A stretch of DNA of 64,000 bases from Solen grandis. Taxonomy: Eukaryota; Mollusca; Bivalvia; Adapedonta; Solenidae. Location: positions 87,334,477-87,398,476 of the forward strand of contig CM037778.1 in the NCBI GenBank assembly GCA_021229015.1. The letters run 5' to 3'. The notes beneath the pieces were generated by a model. It did no database searches. It was not told the DNA's origin and saw only the letters and a list, made by a program, of their open reading frames with translations. Position numbers and translations under genes: made by a program. Every line of letters begins with the position of its first letter. Position 1 is the stretch's first letter. Below are positions 9,061 through 22,560 of the stretch, piece after piece.

Positions 9061-10677
9061 TTGAATATGCCCTGTCTTTGTTATGTATTCGACGGCGATT
9101 AATATACTGCAATGCAGGTGACATTCCTATACAGTCTTAGTGTTTTTCTTTTCTCCTGTGAGTGTGAGAGTGAGATGTTAAGGGGATTAATATTTTATTA
9201 CGGTTGAGAGAAGCGAATTACAACCAAAACCATCTAACCGATTAATGAGATTGCATATTGGTAAAAATATGTCATTTTCTGCATTCACTTTGGTGGTGAC
9301 AGTTTTGTTAAAATTCTGTTGATATGAAAAATATGGTGCCATGAGAACAATGTCCTTTTATTGAACACAGGTCAAGATTTGCTTACATGTACTAGAAACA
9401 AATCAACACCTGCCTTAGTGCTGTCTTGCACGTTTGCGCGTTGTTGACACTTTCGCACCAAGCAATTTCAAAATGATGAGATCATTTACGAAAGAAAACG
9501 TTACGATATAGGAAGGAGAAACAAACCAATTATAGTCTGATAAAATAAAGCAAACATAATCTAATCATTCAAAACCATTCGGAACGGTTGTAAATACTCG
9601 AATAACCACTGCCATTTCTAGTAGTATAATTAAACGTTTAAAATGAGTGTTTGTAGATCACGAATAAAATAGGACAGAGTGTTTTGCATAACTGAAACGT
9701 GATACTTTTGCTGTAAACAAAATTTCAACTCAATAACTTGTAGGCCAAGCTGTCCTTGACGTAGACATACATGTCTGCTTTTCATAAATAAACACAAAGA
9801 TGATCTCAGATGATGAATGCAACTGTGGTTGTAGTTTGTTATATATTCAGATATTTAAATGCGGCACGGCTGCAATTACATGAGTCTTATATTCAACCAA
9901 CTATCTTAAACTTAAGATCTAGTGTCTGAGTCTATATACTTGTTAGGTCATGGCCTCATTAAGGAGAACGCATGTACTCGGTTGATCGTGTATTAAATCC
10001 AACAAGGCCGTTTTATATATGAACATGGTATTTGCTTCTTTCTTACAATGTAACACAGTAGGACGCATGCTAAAGCCTCCTCTTAATCCTGTCAGCTTAT
10101 TTTCTTGTGTACATGTATCTGTTTACCGGTTACTGTTTGCTGAATGTAAAATATACTCTGAAAAATTTCAGATATTGTAGGAATGTAAAAATAGCTGATA
10201 TATTATCTTCCTTTAACTCACAATATATATTTACAAATTGAATTTCATATGATTTTTCGTCGTACATGTAGCTATCTAATCTAATTCTTTGATTACTTAA
10301 CATGATTTCATTCATTCAAAATGTTGTGAAAATGTGAAAATAAATGTTACGTGACAATTGGTAGGACCTTGTTTCACATTTCTTTGAGATTTTAGATGCA
10401 TAATAAACATAATTGTGAAACTTCAATTTTAAGTTAAAACATAAATTGTAATCATTTTTATTATAAAATTTCAGTGTAAATACAAAATATCTTTTATTCA
10501 ATCGTTACGTTAATAACTGAGTGTAGTACTAAATATGGCCGTCACAAGTGAATTTTATATAGGATGCTTTCCAGTGATGTATTCTTATTACTTAACAATG
10601 CATTTCAATAAAAATAATATGTACATTTATCTTTTGTGATAATTCCATCGACGCTAAATATCTCATTACATATTAAT
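9061..10677. other. AT-rich intergenic sequence, no gene seen
   Basis: Single-copy-looking AT-rich DNA. Open frames on either strand are 61-75 codons, low complexity and without recognisable domains. No tRNA or repeat identified. Confidence 0.5.
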
Positions 10678-10912
10678 CCGGGGCCTTCGTGGCCGAAAGG
10701 GTAAAGTCGCTGACATTAACACTCACTCAGCCCCCAACCGCGTGGGTCATTCGGATTTTCATGTGAGGAAGCCTTCCAGCTGGCATGCGGTAGGTCGGTG
10801 GTTCTACCCGGATGCTTCCGTGCAATCGGGGTCTTCCTCCACCTGTAATTAGTTGGACGTCGCTATATGACTGTAATACTCAGTCGAAGCGACGGTAAAA
10901 TTCAAATAGTCA
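10678..10912 (+). mobile_element. tRNA-derived SINE, family with AGGAAGCCTTCCAGCTGG core
   Basis: The head (GGCCTTCGTGGCCGAAAGGG, then a weak B box near CGTGGGTCATTCG) is followed by a central block starting TGTGAGGAAGCCTTCCAGCT. It contains 'cggtaggtcggtggttctaccc' and 'gtcttcctccacctgtaatta' and ends 'gaagcgacggtaaa'. The same body occurs at 42978-43233 and, degraded, at 23785-24000, so it is a dispersed family. The conserved central block may be one of the shared SINE domains. Confidence 0.75.
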
Positions 10913-13900
10913 AGTTATATTAATCCTTAATGTAATGAAGCTGAAGTATTATCATGGGAAAAAATGCTGACGTTCCTGTGTGCTGAGCGTCAAGCACAAG
11001 AGGCATATACAAATACCCTTAACATAACTTTTTTATGTCGCGGCAAGGGCCCGAATATACATTTATATACCCTGTCGTCAAATTACGGGACAGACGTTAA
11101 CCACTCGGCCATCGTGAACGGTTACAAAAACCTGTTGTTATCTTTAAAGACCGGATTCTCGTGTTTATCCACTAGATCGAGAAGTATTTTATTTAATAAT
11201 GATAAAAAAAAATCCTGAAAATACAGTCTAGTTACACAAAACCATTGTGTCGTTGGTTCCATTTAAAAAGTGGCAGCAAAATGACCTGAAGGTCCCTTGT
11301 TCGAGACCGATCAGCACATCAGTTTTATTTTTATTTTTCAAATTCTTTCATTTCTGTTATATGAGAAATATCTCATTTGCTTATATGTTAAATTTTCAAG
11401 TTAAAGTTTGTCAGTATGTGGAAACGTCAGGGAAGTCTGTCCCTATAGTAACTGATGACAAGTAAGTCACGAAAGGTATTGAACAAAGGTGTTCAGAACC
11501 AGACGTCCATAATGCAGTAAAAATGGGGTACTAGTCCACAGTCATTGCGCATACTTGATTCTGAGAGGATCAATCTGATCTACAATAATTGGCAAACAGA
11601 GACATCTCCCTGATGAGTCCATTTGAGGTAAAGGGTTAATATATGATTATATTGTTCCTCATAAATCTGATGAAATAATACGACAACCATATCTTCTTCA
11701 CTTTATGAAGAAAAGAGAAATGTGTTCTGTTTAAAAAAAAATTTATCCTGACATGTGTTGTATTTATGAATTAGCTTAAAATTAAGTGATTGAGTAATGA
11801 TATTTATTTATATGTATATTTACATTTGAAATGATGATGTACTTTGTACAAATCAAAAATAAAATATTCTGTCTGTCTTTATACTATTTACTTCGATTTT
11901 ACTTATTAAAATAGTGTAAAACACAACGGCCATCTACGGAGAAAATCTGTGAAATGAATAAATGTGTAAACCCCAGTCCCGTGAGTAGTGAATTACAGAT
12001 GTTTTAATGCGTTCCGTGTAGAAAAAGAGCACCACAACAGGACAAACGTCTTGAGTTGAAGGTATATTTGAACCATCAAGTAATATCGTAATACGAGTAA
12101 GTACAAGGGGAATGTAGCATCGCTCATTTTAAATGTAAAATGTGACGCTGCCTTTAGATTTCTTTATTTGTAAAGGAAAGCTGTTATTTATGTACCGGAG
12201 TATCTCCATCATTGAAAAGTGCAGCTATACGTATTTTATGCAGGGTCTGCCAAACTAAAGAATTGTAAACAATTTAAAAGATTTTAAATTGGTGTCCCAA
12301 AACCATCAAAATATAAAAAGCTAAAATTTACTAGCATTAGGCAGGATACCATTGTAGCATATCTTGTCAATTAAAGCTTACATATGTCAAATAAAGACAG
12401 TACAAACGTCAAAGTTCGTTATCTAATGCCGTACTAAAAGTGTCATACAAAATATGTCACTTGTTGAAATGTAGGAGGCCAGGTAGAAATCCAGACCGGG
12501 ACTGGCTAATCAAATTGATCTTAAGTAAAGGAGTGAAGAGATATTTAGAATAACCATTCCATTTTTTCTATGCAACTAACAATGAATATAGACCAATGTT
12601 TATTAAGGATAATTGAACCTTTCTTCCAGAGATATGCAAATAACAGAGATAGACCCATATCGATTTTCTACGTACCCGCCTCCTCCTATCCCCCGCCCCC
12701 GAGACTTCAACGAGACGCAGACAAAACTGATATTCAAAGTGTTCATTTTGAAATATATGCGTTTTTAACGAAGAGTTCAAATTGATATTTGAATTAACAT
12801 AGTATTGGTATGTTTTTTTTTATTTTTTGTTTGCTTTTTTTTTTGTTTAGTTACTTATTTGGTCCATTGCTTTTGGCATAAACAGGCGTCGGTTAGGTTG
12901 ATCGACCACACGGTAAGACGCAATTAAGGGAATCAATCAGTAAGCGACCATTCTACATGTTTGTCTTTGAAAATATGTTACTAACACCAGTCAAAAGAAC
13001 AAGAAGACACTAACCGACAAACATCACGGGTTAATCCTGCATGTACACGAGGCTATCATGTAACTCGACGTTTTCTCATGCAGCGCTTAGTTATATCGGA
13101 CTAGTTATCTACCTAAGTGTCTTTCTTCGGTTCTCTCCCTTAATTATGATTAATCTAAATATGCATCCGCCCTCTTCTCTCCATCATTTAAAACCCAATT
13201 TAGGCTAAAATCAGTAGATTAACTAAATGTATTTGAAAAGTAACTGTTGTTTAGTGAGATTCTCCAAGCCCACCGAAATGCAAGGTCCCCCTGGGACAGA
13301 TGACGCGCTCTTGTTAGCCCTCGGGGATCGCGATATGTGTTAACTAGGAAAGTTGCGTTACACTTTATTTATGTCTCTGCTTTTTCTGAACACAAATATT
13401 TGCATTCTTCCCAATCGATTGAACAAGAACGGGCTGAAAAGAATAGTTAAGAGAAGAACAGAAAAGAGTCCCTCGACCTGTATACCTTTGGAAAAATTCA
13501 AAGGGTGCCTTAAACTGTAATATATTTAATTAATGAAACTGCTGCATTACAAACTTTGAGTAACAGTAGTTAATTGACATGCGCAAGTTTACTTTTGGCT
13601 GCACCAACAGCACAATGAACAGTTCAAGAAAGGTAAACAGGGAAGGTGGGTATTATTTTGTTATGGGGGCCTCATACAATTACCTACACTTTTTCGGCTA
13701 ACTTTTGAAACGAATTTTATGATTTGCATTTAATGCCAGTTGATTTTGTTTTTCTTTTTTATGTTTCTTATGCTGAAAGAAACCATGGAAACAAAACTGC
13801 AACAATTACCCTAAATATTCTAGAGTTTACCATCTGACTGAGAATGTTGTCAGTCCCACCTCATATTGATAAAGGTCAATATCCTTATAAATCATTTCTT

Positions 13901-14840
13901 GTTTCTCAATATACATTTTCATCATAGTTCGAATAAGACAATGCTCGTTTAATATTGCATTCCTACAAACCGACACGAAACCCCTTCAGTTTATTTAGGA
14001 ATTAAATGACTGTTTTGATAACTGTTTTAAAGTGTCTGTTTTACTCCTTATATTTGAACTGGGGCTTATTCTCATTTTGATAAGCGATGAATTGATATTT
14101 AAAACTTGTATATTTTTGAAAGAGTAATAAAAGTTTAATAGTTCGTGTTCATAATTCCAACTAACGGACTGCTTCCGAACTCGTTACAATCAGTATTAGG
14201 TCTAAACTATTATATTGATGGAAATAGCTACTGACCTAATTTTCACGCTTTTCGAATAAATAAAGATTTCTGCAATCTTTCATTTGATGTTTTTTTTTAA
14301 ACCGATCTGTCCAGGGACATTTAAAGCGTATGAAAAAAAGTCATGAATATCTTTTGTACCAATCATTTAAAAACAGACAAAATAAAGGTCGTATACAAAA
14401 CCTCAAGACAGGGATAAACGCGTGGTGTACATTACAATATAATGAAAGAAGAGCCATCATGATTGATTTCTATATCACACATCGTAGAAGATAAAAGACT
14501 CACAAGCACTGTTTTTAATTTTTTTCGGCGAAACACAAGTAAACAGAATAATGTAAAGGTATTGAATAATAACAACAAAATACACAACACATGTGAGTTG
14601 CACACATTTTAGATTATAATTCATTTTTTTGATATGTCACATGCAAGGGAAAAGTATGAAAGTTACCACCCGCTCCCGGGAATCAGTTGAAAACAACTTC
14701 AGTCAATCTCAATCCATTCTGCTATCTACCTGGAAACTACACCAAAGCTTAAACTTACAATGTACGTTATGTTGGAAGTAGTATGACAAATGCTCTGGGA
14801 TAAACTAAACAGATGATGATAATATTAATAGATGGATAAA

Positions 14841-14841
14841 C

Positions 14842-14876
<35 letters not shown>
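14841..14876. repeat. (GAT)n microsatellite
   Basis: About twelve uninterrupted GAT trinucleotides; the minus strand reads as a short Ile run in a spurious frame. Confidence 0.95.
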
Positions 14877-14877
<1 letters not shown>

Positions 14878-15379
14878 TCGAAGCATATTAGGCACGTAAT
14901 GAATAAGTATACAATAAGATTGAAAATATTTCAGGAGATAAGATGATAAACGAATGGAAGACATTATTATTCCTTTATTTATTTGGAATATTATTTATTA
15001 AAATTACTTATTTATTAAATTTAATTGATCAAAATTACATTTCAGGTGTCAGCAGAACATGTAACCTTTTAAGGTCTTAGAACCCTAATAGCAATCAATT
15101 CCACCAAAAAATGATAGTTGCAACAAATAATGCATCTTTCTACCATGAGTTTTTCTCATAAATCAAATTCAGTTTTTTCATATTCACAGAAAATGTATAT
15201 TTCCCATATGCTTCAATGTTAACTTATATGCAGATTATCTCTCCTAAATAAGACAAAACTTGAAAAAAACTCCTGGTGAAATATTTTTATTTTTGAATGT
15301 CTTCAAAGTGACAAAGTTCCATAGAAATATTACCATACAGTGGCAAGATATGGAATATAGCTATTAGGGTGCTAATACC

Positions 15380-15621
15380 TTAACCCTTTCCCTCATATAG
15401 ACTCATTTTGACGCACTCAATAGGTACCACATAAAGCCTGATCTGCAGAAAACCACAGTTAAACCTTACCAAATTTAATTACAAAATCCTCATTTCCAGA
15501 CCACTGAGGAGCAGCGAACAGCATAAAACCTGATCAGCCTGCGAGTTACTCGCAGGCTGATCTGGTTTTATGCTGTTCGCATAGGTCTTTTCATGGTGTC
15601 CTCTATGAGGGAAAGGGTTAA
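15380..15621 (-). mobile_element. TTAA-flanked palindromic MITE, copy 1
   Basis: It is bounded by TTAACCCTTTCCCTC and GAGGGAAAGGGTTAA, so the TIRs include the TTAA target duplication typical of piggyBac-like elements. The interior has a near-perfect foldback (about 15515-15580) centred on GCGAGTTACTCGC with arms through 'gcgaacagcataaaacc'. Three further copies lie at 20087, 49303 and 50296. Orientation is opposite to the others. Confidence 0.85.
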
Positions 15622-16625
15622 TCCTAACATAAAATGACTAGCCGTGCGATTTTACTCTAGCTGATATGTTTTATATCTTCGTTATTGCAATACTTTAAAA
15701 TGTCATCATCTTTTCCTGATTTGTTGTCATGGTTACTAAAATAAAATACCGTTTATAAATGCAAATTAGCATTTTCCGATATAGAAGGGATGTATCGGGG
15801 TAATGACGGAGTAATATTTTGGAATGCCCGTACGATACATAAGTTTGTACCAATTGGCATGATGGTTTACTTAAAGATACATAAGTAAAACTGAACAGTA
15901 TTTTCCTTTCTAACAGGATTTCATTTCATTGGTGTGAGAAAACAGTATCTGCAAGATAATTTATCTTATTTTCTTAATAGAATTATAGCTTTCAGAAAAT
16001 AATTTTAAAAAAAAGATCGTCGTAACTACTTTACATAAGGAATGGCGTCCGCCTCTGTGAAACTATAAAACATTGGGAAAAATAAATATGTCTTAAGTGT
16101 GCTGCCTTTAATGTGCAATGTTTATCATCAGTTGATACTTCAATATGGAACTAATGAATCAATCAGGGCCAAAGACAAACACTTGAAGGCCGACTTATTG
16201 GCTATTGATCCATGCAATCAATCATGAACACTAAGTGAAAAGTTTCGATTACGTTTGTCTCTGATATAAACTATTACATATGGTCCAGATAAAAAGTAAA
16301 CAAACAGATCTGTTTCAGTTGATATAGGTGCTGTTTTAAAATAAAGTCAGTGAAGCTTCAAAAAGAGATAATGCTAGTTTGACAATACATTGACAAAAGG
16401 AATGAAACGAGAATACTTTGTTTACCAGTCTGGACTTAGGATGACAGAGTCAGTTAAGGTCAAACGTTGATGTGTTTTAATCTCTCGGCTCTGTTCGTTT
16501 ATATCCCCTTGTTTACTGCATGATTAGATAGGCTATTAAATACAAATTTTCTGAAGTCTTGATTACGAGAGATAGTTTATCGAGACAGCCAGTCGTTCAC
16601 TAGTGACCTGTACATACGGACAGTC

Positions 16626-16682
16626 ATGTCCGGCCCGTGGGGATATATTCGGGGCGTGGTGATTATATCTCTTGGGATACAG
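16626..16682 (+). CDS. Secreted EGF-domain protein, exon 1 (signal peptide)
   Basis: ATG at 16626 is the first in-frame start after an in-frame TGA at 16560. The exon encodes 19 residues, MSGPWGYIRGVVIISLGIQ, ending CAG|GTACTT in phase 0. Joined to the next exon it makes a signal peptide: a short basic n-region, hydrophobic core GVVIISLGIQM, and a plausible signal-peptidase site in TSAA|WD. The product is therefore predicted to enter the secretory pathway. The assignment depends on the downstream exons, whose phases and cysteine pattern continue cleanly. Confidence 0.6.
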
Positions 16683-18383
16683 GTACTTTTTATCTCTATC
16701 AGTAAATGTCAATTAATATTCTTTTTAACAGTAATCATATTCTATTCAATTTATCAAAACTGAATCGAAAAAGGTAATTAATATTTATTTGAAGCTATTT
16801 TTGATTTAATTTCTTATCAATAACAAAATTCATGTGCTTTAAGAGGCGGTGTTTAAAAAAAACAACTATGATTTTAATGCTTTGTTCGCTTATCTGGAAC
16901 AACTTCTTTTGAGTTACACCAATGCCACATAAAATAAATGGTTACAACATAGTTATATTTAATATATACTTTAATTTTAGTTTATAGACTCCTATTCACG
17001 CATGGCGTGAATAAATAGTTATAGCGTTGTCAAAGTGCTTTAAAAACTTGGATTTATACTATTATACGAATGGTGTGGAAATTGATGGTAAAAGTGAAAT
17101 CCTAATTAAACAAAAATATTTTTGAAATTATACACTCCTTAACACGAATAGCCCTGAAAAATAAATTGGTTATAGGGTACATATGTATGAGTGTTGTCAA
17201 AATTATTATTATTATTGTGTTTTGTTGTTGTTGTTTGTTTTAAATTATACAATCCTATACAAGAATATGGTTATCAGACAAAAATACTAGCTGATATTTT
17301 GGAAATGTGGCCGCTCTCTGGAACATGAATTAACTGATTTCAATGTTATACATTAACTAACTTCTATAAATTAAGTATATCTGGCTCGACTTCCACAAAA
17401 GTAATACTTAAAATTTGTGAGCGATTTCTATGATAGAAATACGCAAATATTTCTGGATTTTTATTACTTATAATTTTATTATCGGTAATGAAGATACGAA
17501 ATGATTTATGTAAGTACATATGCTTGAATATTTGGTTAAAACTTGTCTGATGGAATGAGTGTCTACCTAATTTAAGAACAAAGTATTACTGAACACTGAA
17601 AATGGTAAATGGAATTCAAGCCTGTAACCATATAAGAATTCTAAGATCACAGCAATGCGAACATAGCTGCAATGTTTCCATGACTATTGATTTCGTGTAA
17701 CTATAGCTTTAAAGAAACTATGGCTTAAGATATGCAATAGTACTGAGTACGAGTAAATATGCTAGTCTTGAGCCGCGGGTCGAATAGAATGTGCGACTTT
17801 CTCCTTAGCTTGAGGTCGGGTGTCGATCCCCGGCGGCGTCAGTTCATCATATGGTGTTGTCATAGTTTACTTAGTGATAATGATTTTTCCAGAGGCTTTA
17901 TTCATCGATCTTTAAGGCTTAATTTCCAAATTGATGTTTTGCTTGACACATGACGATAGCTATAAAAATATATGTTCTTCATAACATATATGTTAAATGT
18001 TAAGTTGAAGGCAGTGATTATTTTTATGAAAAATATGAGTTTATGATTTTACATGTATATACAAGTTTAAAAGTCCTTGCTTGGGGCCTTGCAGATTTAA
18101 AATGCAAAATGAGGGGTTTTATCAGTAAAGTGAAAAAATACAATGTTATGAATTTATGTGCTTCACGTGTAGGGAGTATAATCCTTATCACTACAAAATA
18201 TGCTGAAAAAATACTTTGAAATCATGCATTTGTTGAATCTTGTTCATAATTCAATTTGATTAACTGCTTACCTACAGTGTGATATTGTATTGGCACAGCT
18301 CTAGTGAAAACAAAGTAAAATACAAACAAACTTTACATAATTATACGTTTGTACTGTTTATTTTGAAATATACGTATAATCAG

Positions 18384-18479
18384 ATGACGTCAGCAGCATG
18401 GGACACGTGCGATGGAAGAGAGTGCTTAACTAAACGTTCCTGTATCTTCACAGCGTCACATGGATGTACTTGCTTTCCC
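18384..18479 (+). CDS. Secreted EGF-domain protein, exon 2 (EGF-1, N-terminal part)
   Basis: The acceptor ATAATCAG|ATG (weak polypyrimidine tract) and donor TTCCC|GTGAGT bound 32 codons, phase 0 both sides. The protein runs MTSAAWDTCDGRECLTKR and then SCIFTASHGCTCFP. Five cysteines here plus the first cysteine of exon 3 (GYKPVQDKC) make one six-cysteine EGF domain, the GY after CTCFP being the usual C-terminal EGF signature. Because it starts with ATG it could be mistaken for a first exon, but without exon 1 there is no signal peptide. Confidence 0.7.
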
Positions 18480-20086
18480 GTGAGTAAACATATTTACGAT
18501 CTAGCTGATTCCTGCAAGAACGTGTTCCACGCTTGCGAGAGGGAAAATAATTTTAAAAGAAAAGACTAAATAAAATTTCCTTTTAAATGGAATGCATGCC
18601 ATATCTGGGTCTGACAAAGCATCTGTTGCTTAACCCCTTACTGCTTTTGTTCCTGTCTTGGCTATATATCTTGGATGGACTAATAGTTTGATTTAACTTT
18701 TACGGATTGTTGGAACACGCTTGCAAGTGTTGTTTAAAATTGTCTATTATATATGAACATATTGCATCAATAGTTATATACTCGTACAGATTTGTTCATC
18801 TCGTTAACTGTTGCACTTGCTAAATTACAAGTAAATACATGTATATATTTGAGCTAATATTAAGATAATGTAATGGTTTCCCGTCATGTATTTCTTTTAC
18901 AATCGAAGCAGAGTACCAGGACAAATTGTTCCCATGTTAAATTTGGGAAACCCGAATATGACGTATATACAAACGGATGATCACGGCTATCTGCCGAATG
19001 CAAAATGTCCGAAAAGTTACGAAAAAGATAAGGGAATTCAAGTGAAATTAGCTTCGTGTTAGCGGTTCGCCAGGTGAAATTTTGTAACTGTAGAGCAAGA
19101 TTCGAGTAAAAAAAAGATGGAATTACTAGGCAAAAAGACGACAAAACAACATTTCAACATTCGTATCGGAGTTCGTCTCATCTTCTTGTATTTTCAACCC
19201 ATCTTTTGAAATGTTGTCTAACAAACTGTCATTCCATACACGAAAATTCAACATTGCACCGTGTTTACTTCATGGCAATTTTTTATTCTTTCGTCGCCCT
19301 GACAACTCGTATTTTACTTGACAGACGACTTCGTTGCGAAATTTCGCAAATATTGGAAAGAAAATGTTTGATGGTATTGATCTTGGCGTGAGCCAGACGG
19401 AAATAAAGTTACATTTATTTGTGAAAAACGAAATATTTGTCATGTGACAAATTTAAATGCCAGGGCGAAAATTGTCTGTAGCATCACAGATAATGAACAT
19501 GTTTGAGATATTTAACTTAACGTAGTAAATTGAATTCAGCACATCAGAAACGTTTTGAGGACAAGACTTTCTCATGGCATTCCCTGGCGCCAAGTACTGG
19601 TCCAACCCGGAAACCGTTGAGAGGGTTTAGTTAAAGTACACCGTTGTAGGAATTTAATATCCAATCGACTAACAATAAAGTGGGTACGATAAAAGTAATA
19701 TCTTAGGTAGAGATTAATGTATCATTGACTTTTCCAAATGTACAATTTCTGGAAAATGTGACAGAAGTAAAACGACCTGAAAAGTGAGACATTCGGGTTT
19801 CCTCGAATAATGAGTTCAAAATCAAGATTAAAGTTTAAATGTATAGATTATATGTATATACATTTATATATGTATCTTAACTTTTTGAACCGGCGAAGCT
19901 TTGATTGAATGCTGATTGCATTTCGTTCGAATGTAAAGTGCATCATTATCCCATTGCAAGTTTTATCGGCAATATTGTTTATGGTTCTCATTTTCGTAGG
20001 TATTCAGCTTCTCCTATTTCTGTTTACTGCCCACATTAAACATATTGAAAATATTGGCAAAGTTTATTACTTGATTGTATTATTTG

Positions 20087-20328
20087 TTAACCCTTTCCCT
20101 CATAGAGGAAACCATGAAAAGACCTATGCGAACAGCATAAAACCAGATCAGCCTGCGAGTAACTCGCAGGCTGATCAGGTTTTATGCTGTTCGCTGCTCC
20201 TCAGTGGTCTGGAAATGAGGACTTTATAATTAATTATTGTAAGGTTTAACTGTGGTTTTCTGCAGATCAGGCTTTATGTGGTACCTATTGAGTGCGTCAA
20301 AATGAGTCTATATGAGGGAAAGGGTTAA
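20087..20328 (+). mobile_element. TTAA-flanked palindromic MITE, copy 2 (in EGF-gene intron)
   Basis: TTAACCCTTTCCCTCATAG at the left and TATGAGGGAAAGGGTTAA at the right, with a perfect internal inverted repeat around GCGAGTAACTCGC extending through the 'gcgaacagcataaaacc' arms. It lies in the intron between exons 2 and 3. The 106-residue open frame overlapping it is spurious. Confidence 0.9.
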
Positions 20329-20512
20329 AAAAAATATACGCTTAGCTACTTGAATACATGCATTTTGATTGATTCGACGGATCTCGGAATGCATCTGAAA
20401 TCATCATTTGTATCTTCTCATCAGCCCCATTATCATCTCTACCATTACCAATAATATTATTATCATTATGATGATAATGAGAACTAACTTTTCCAGTATT
20501 ATTCTTGATTAG

Positions 20513-20622
20513 GGTTACAAACCGGTACAGGACAAATGTGTTGACAGGGACGAATGTGTGGCAGGACGATCCGATCCGTGTGGCCATAGGGGGCGTTGCG
20601 AGAATACTATCGGCCAATACAT
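20513..20622 (+). CDS. Secreted EGF-domain protein, exon 3 (end of EGF-1, cbEGF-2)
   Basis: The acceptor TCTTGATTAG|GGT and donor TACAT|GTAGGT bound 110 bp. It reads GYKPVQDKCVDRDECVAGR then SDPCGHRGRCENTIGQY and ends with two bases of a split codon. DRDEC is the calcium-binding EGF start. The ENTIGQY context after the third cysteine fits the consensus for beta-hydroxylated Asn (C-x-N-x4-Y-x-C-x-C) once exon 4 is joined. The open frame visible across this position is in a different frame, because the exon's own frame meets TAG just after the donor. The splice to 22308 restores ICHC exactly where EGF needs it. Confidence 0.7.
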
Positions 20623-22307
20623 GTAGGTGTTCGGAATTCTTTCCGGATAGCGTGGTAAACGCAGTGGCGTTTCACCAGTACGACCCGGATTCGATCCCAT
20701 GTCATTTTCACTCTGGGTCCCCAACAACTACACCCAAAATCACACTCAGTGCAAAATTAAAAAAAAAACATAATTGCCGCTTTCTTTGAAGTCATTGTAA
20801 AATTGAATTAATTTATTTTCTAACTATATTTCATAATCAAAGGTCTGAAAATGAGCCAGAAAAGCCAGTCTTTTAATTCAAAGAAGGTTCGGCAATGTAA
20901 AATTCATTAACATTTCTAAAAAAACATATGAAACCTTAACCATTGTTAAGCGGCAAGCTTTATTTTTTTTATTTTTTAGTAAAAGGTTTTATTAGCCAGA
21001 GATTTAAAATGCATTTGAAACAGTATTTACAAGCGGTCATACGTAAAAGCTGTCAAACTCAATTAGCGGGCAGTTAAAATGTTTCTTTTTGTTATATATT
21101 TTACCTTCCTTTAGCGGTCACCTTTGTTAAGCGGTCACTCTATCTTGTTCCCTTGACTGACCGCATAATACAGGTTTGATTGTATAGAGGTTTTGGTAAT
21201 TGTGGTTAGCATACTCTGTTTTTGCAAAAGTTATAGAAATAAGGTCACAATCCGCCAAAATTTATACTTTCGCGACAAGCAATGCTGTCGATTCAAGAGC
21301 TTATTTTCTTCCCTGCTGACTTTGAATAAAACGAATCAAATAGATTGAAACACCAAAGTGTGTGTTTAAATAAAAAGGAGGTGGAGCAAAAGATAGCTAA
21401 ACAGTAATGTAAATAGCAGAAAGTAAACATAAAGAAAGAATGCACATAAAAAAAAAAAGGAAAACTACAGAAAATCTCTCGGCAGGATTCGATCCAGCCC
21501 CTGTTCTACCATCAATATTTTACGCGAACACTTTGCATTGAAAGTGTTTACCAGGAGAAAAATTATAGGTAAAAAGTAGCACCTTATACGGTAATTTATC
21601 CATCAATTAATTGTGATCATGGTCCATCAAGTGATCGTCGGAATTTTATAGTAAATATAAGACTTAATAGACTTTGACCAAAAGAGCCCATAACTAAAAG
21701 TAACTGGATGCTTGCGTCTGCCCTGAAGACGTACAGTAGCTAATTAAAGAAAACACTACAGTAAGGAAGACAAACTAGTAACAATACCTATTAAAAATCA
21801 ACAAAATAAAAATCTCTGTGGACCAGTCATTATTTGTTAGCTAATTTGGTTAAGTTAATTTAAGACTTTTACGAAAAAGAAACTTGAAAGTAAAGTTAAT
21901 TTAAAATCTAAAAAGGTCTTAGATTTTATCAATGAACGTGTTTCTTTAATGAAAATGTCAATCAGTGTTTAAAATAATAACTTCTTTTCCATTACCCCTC
22001 CCATCTTAGGCTATATCATTAGAGTCGACGCACTCATGGGCTAGAGAGATCCATTATCCTAAAATAAATATGCCAGACGAGTGTTTGTGATATAAAAGTG
22101 TCAACAACGAAACCTTTTAGCCTTAAATCGCTAGGTTTTTAACATTATTACCAATTTATATCACGAAAAACATTCTCCTATTTTTGACTTGACCATCAGA
22201 GTTTTGCAATTATCCCTACTGGAACTCTTAGTTCTTAAATAAGTCACTAGCTTCTGTTTTAAGGTCGATACAGTTAACTTTGAATTATCGTTGACCATTT
22301 TCTTCAG

Positions 22308-22457
22308 CTGCCACTGCCTGCCAGGGTGGATATCATCCCATTGTCAACACAACACAACTGTCGACCCTCCATGTATGCCGGGTTACTTTGGTTTCATGTG
22401 TCGGTTGTCGAACTGTAGTAATGGCTACCCTGTGTCCGATAACAAGGGAGGACTAAA
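22308..22457 (+). CDS. Secreted EGF-domain protein, exon 4 (end of cbEGF-2, atypical EGF-3)
   Basis: The acceptor TTTTCTTCAG|C and donor CTAAA|GTGAGT bound 150 bp. One base completes the split Ile codon, then CHCLPGWISSHCQ closes EGF-2. HNTTVDPPCMPGYFGF, MCRLSNCSNGY and PVSDNKGGL follow as the start of a third cysteine-rich module. Its cysteine spacing is unusual for EGF and might be read as a laminin-type or degenerate EGF. The NTT sequon at the start is a possible N-glycosylation site. The exon ends with two bases that join the first base of exon 5 to make an Asn codon, keeping the frame. Confidence 0.65.
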
Positions 22458-22523
22458 GTGAGTAAACCTGGGTGAAGAATCGTTTGTGAAACATTCAAGC
22501 AAAATCAGAATACTACTGTAAAG

Positions 22524-22526
<3 letters not shown>

Positions 22527-22557
<31 letters not shown>

Positions 22558-22560
22558 GTG
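22527..22560. repeat. (GAT)n microsatellite in EGF-gene intron
   Basis: About ten GAT units grading into GGTGGTGGT, 70 bp after the exon 4 donor. Confidence 0.9.

Larger units (their letters stand above)
10913..16625. other. AT-rich non-coding stretch upstream of the EGF gene
   Basis: About 5.7 kb with no convincing exon. It contains a (GAT)n microsatellite at 14841-14876 and a TTAA MITE at 15380-15621. Short open frames (for example 10964-11218 and 12568-12785 on both strands) lack domains. Promoter and upstream exons of the EGF gene may lie here, but I see no clear TATA box. Confidence 0.45.

Noticed and set aside
17775..17855. tRNA-like GTCGGGTGTCGATCCCCGG
   Set aside because: Only a B-box-like word; no cloverleaf could be formed and no SINE body was recognised. 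Similar isolated words at 20690, 21490, 11300 and 43470 were left out for the same reason.
18884..19144. 86-codon minus-strand frame inside the EGF-gene intron
   Set aside because: No domain or signal; AT-rich intronic sequence.
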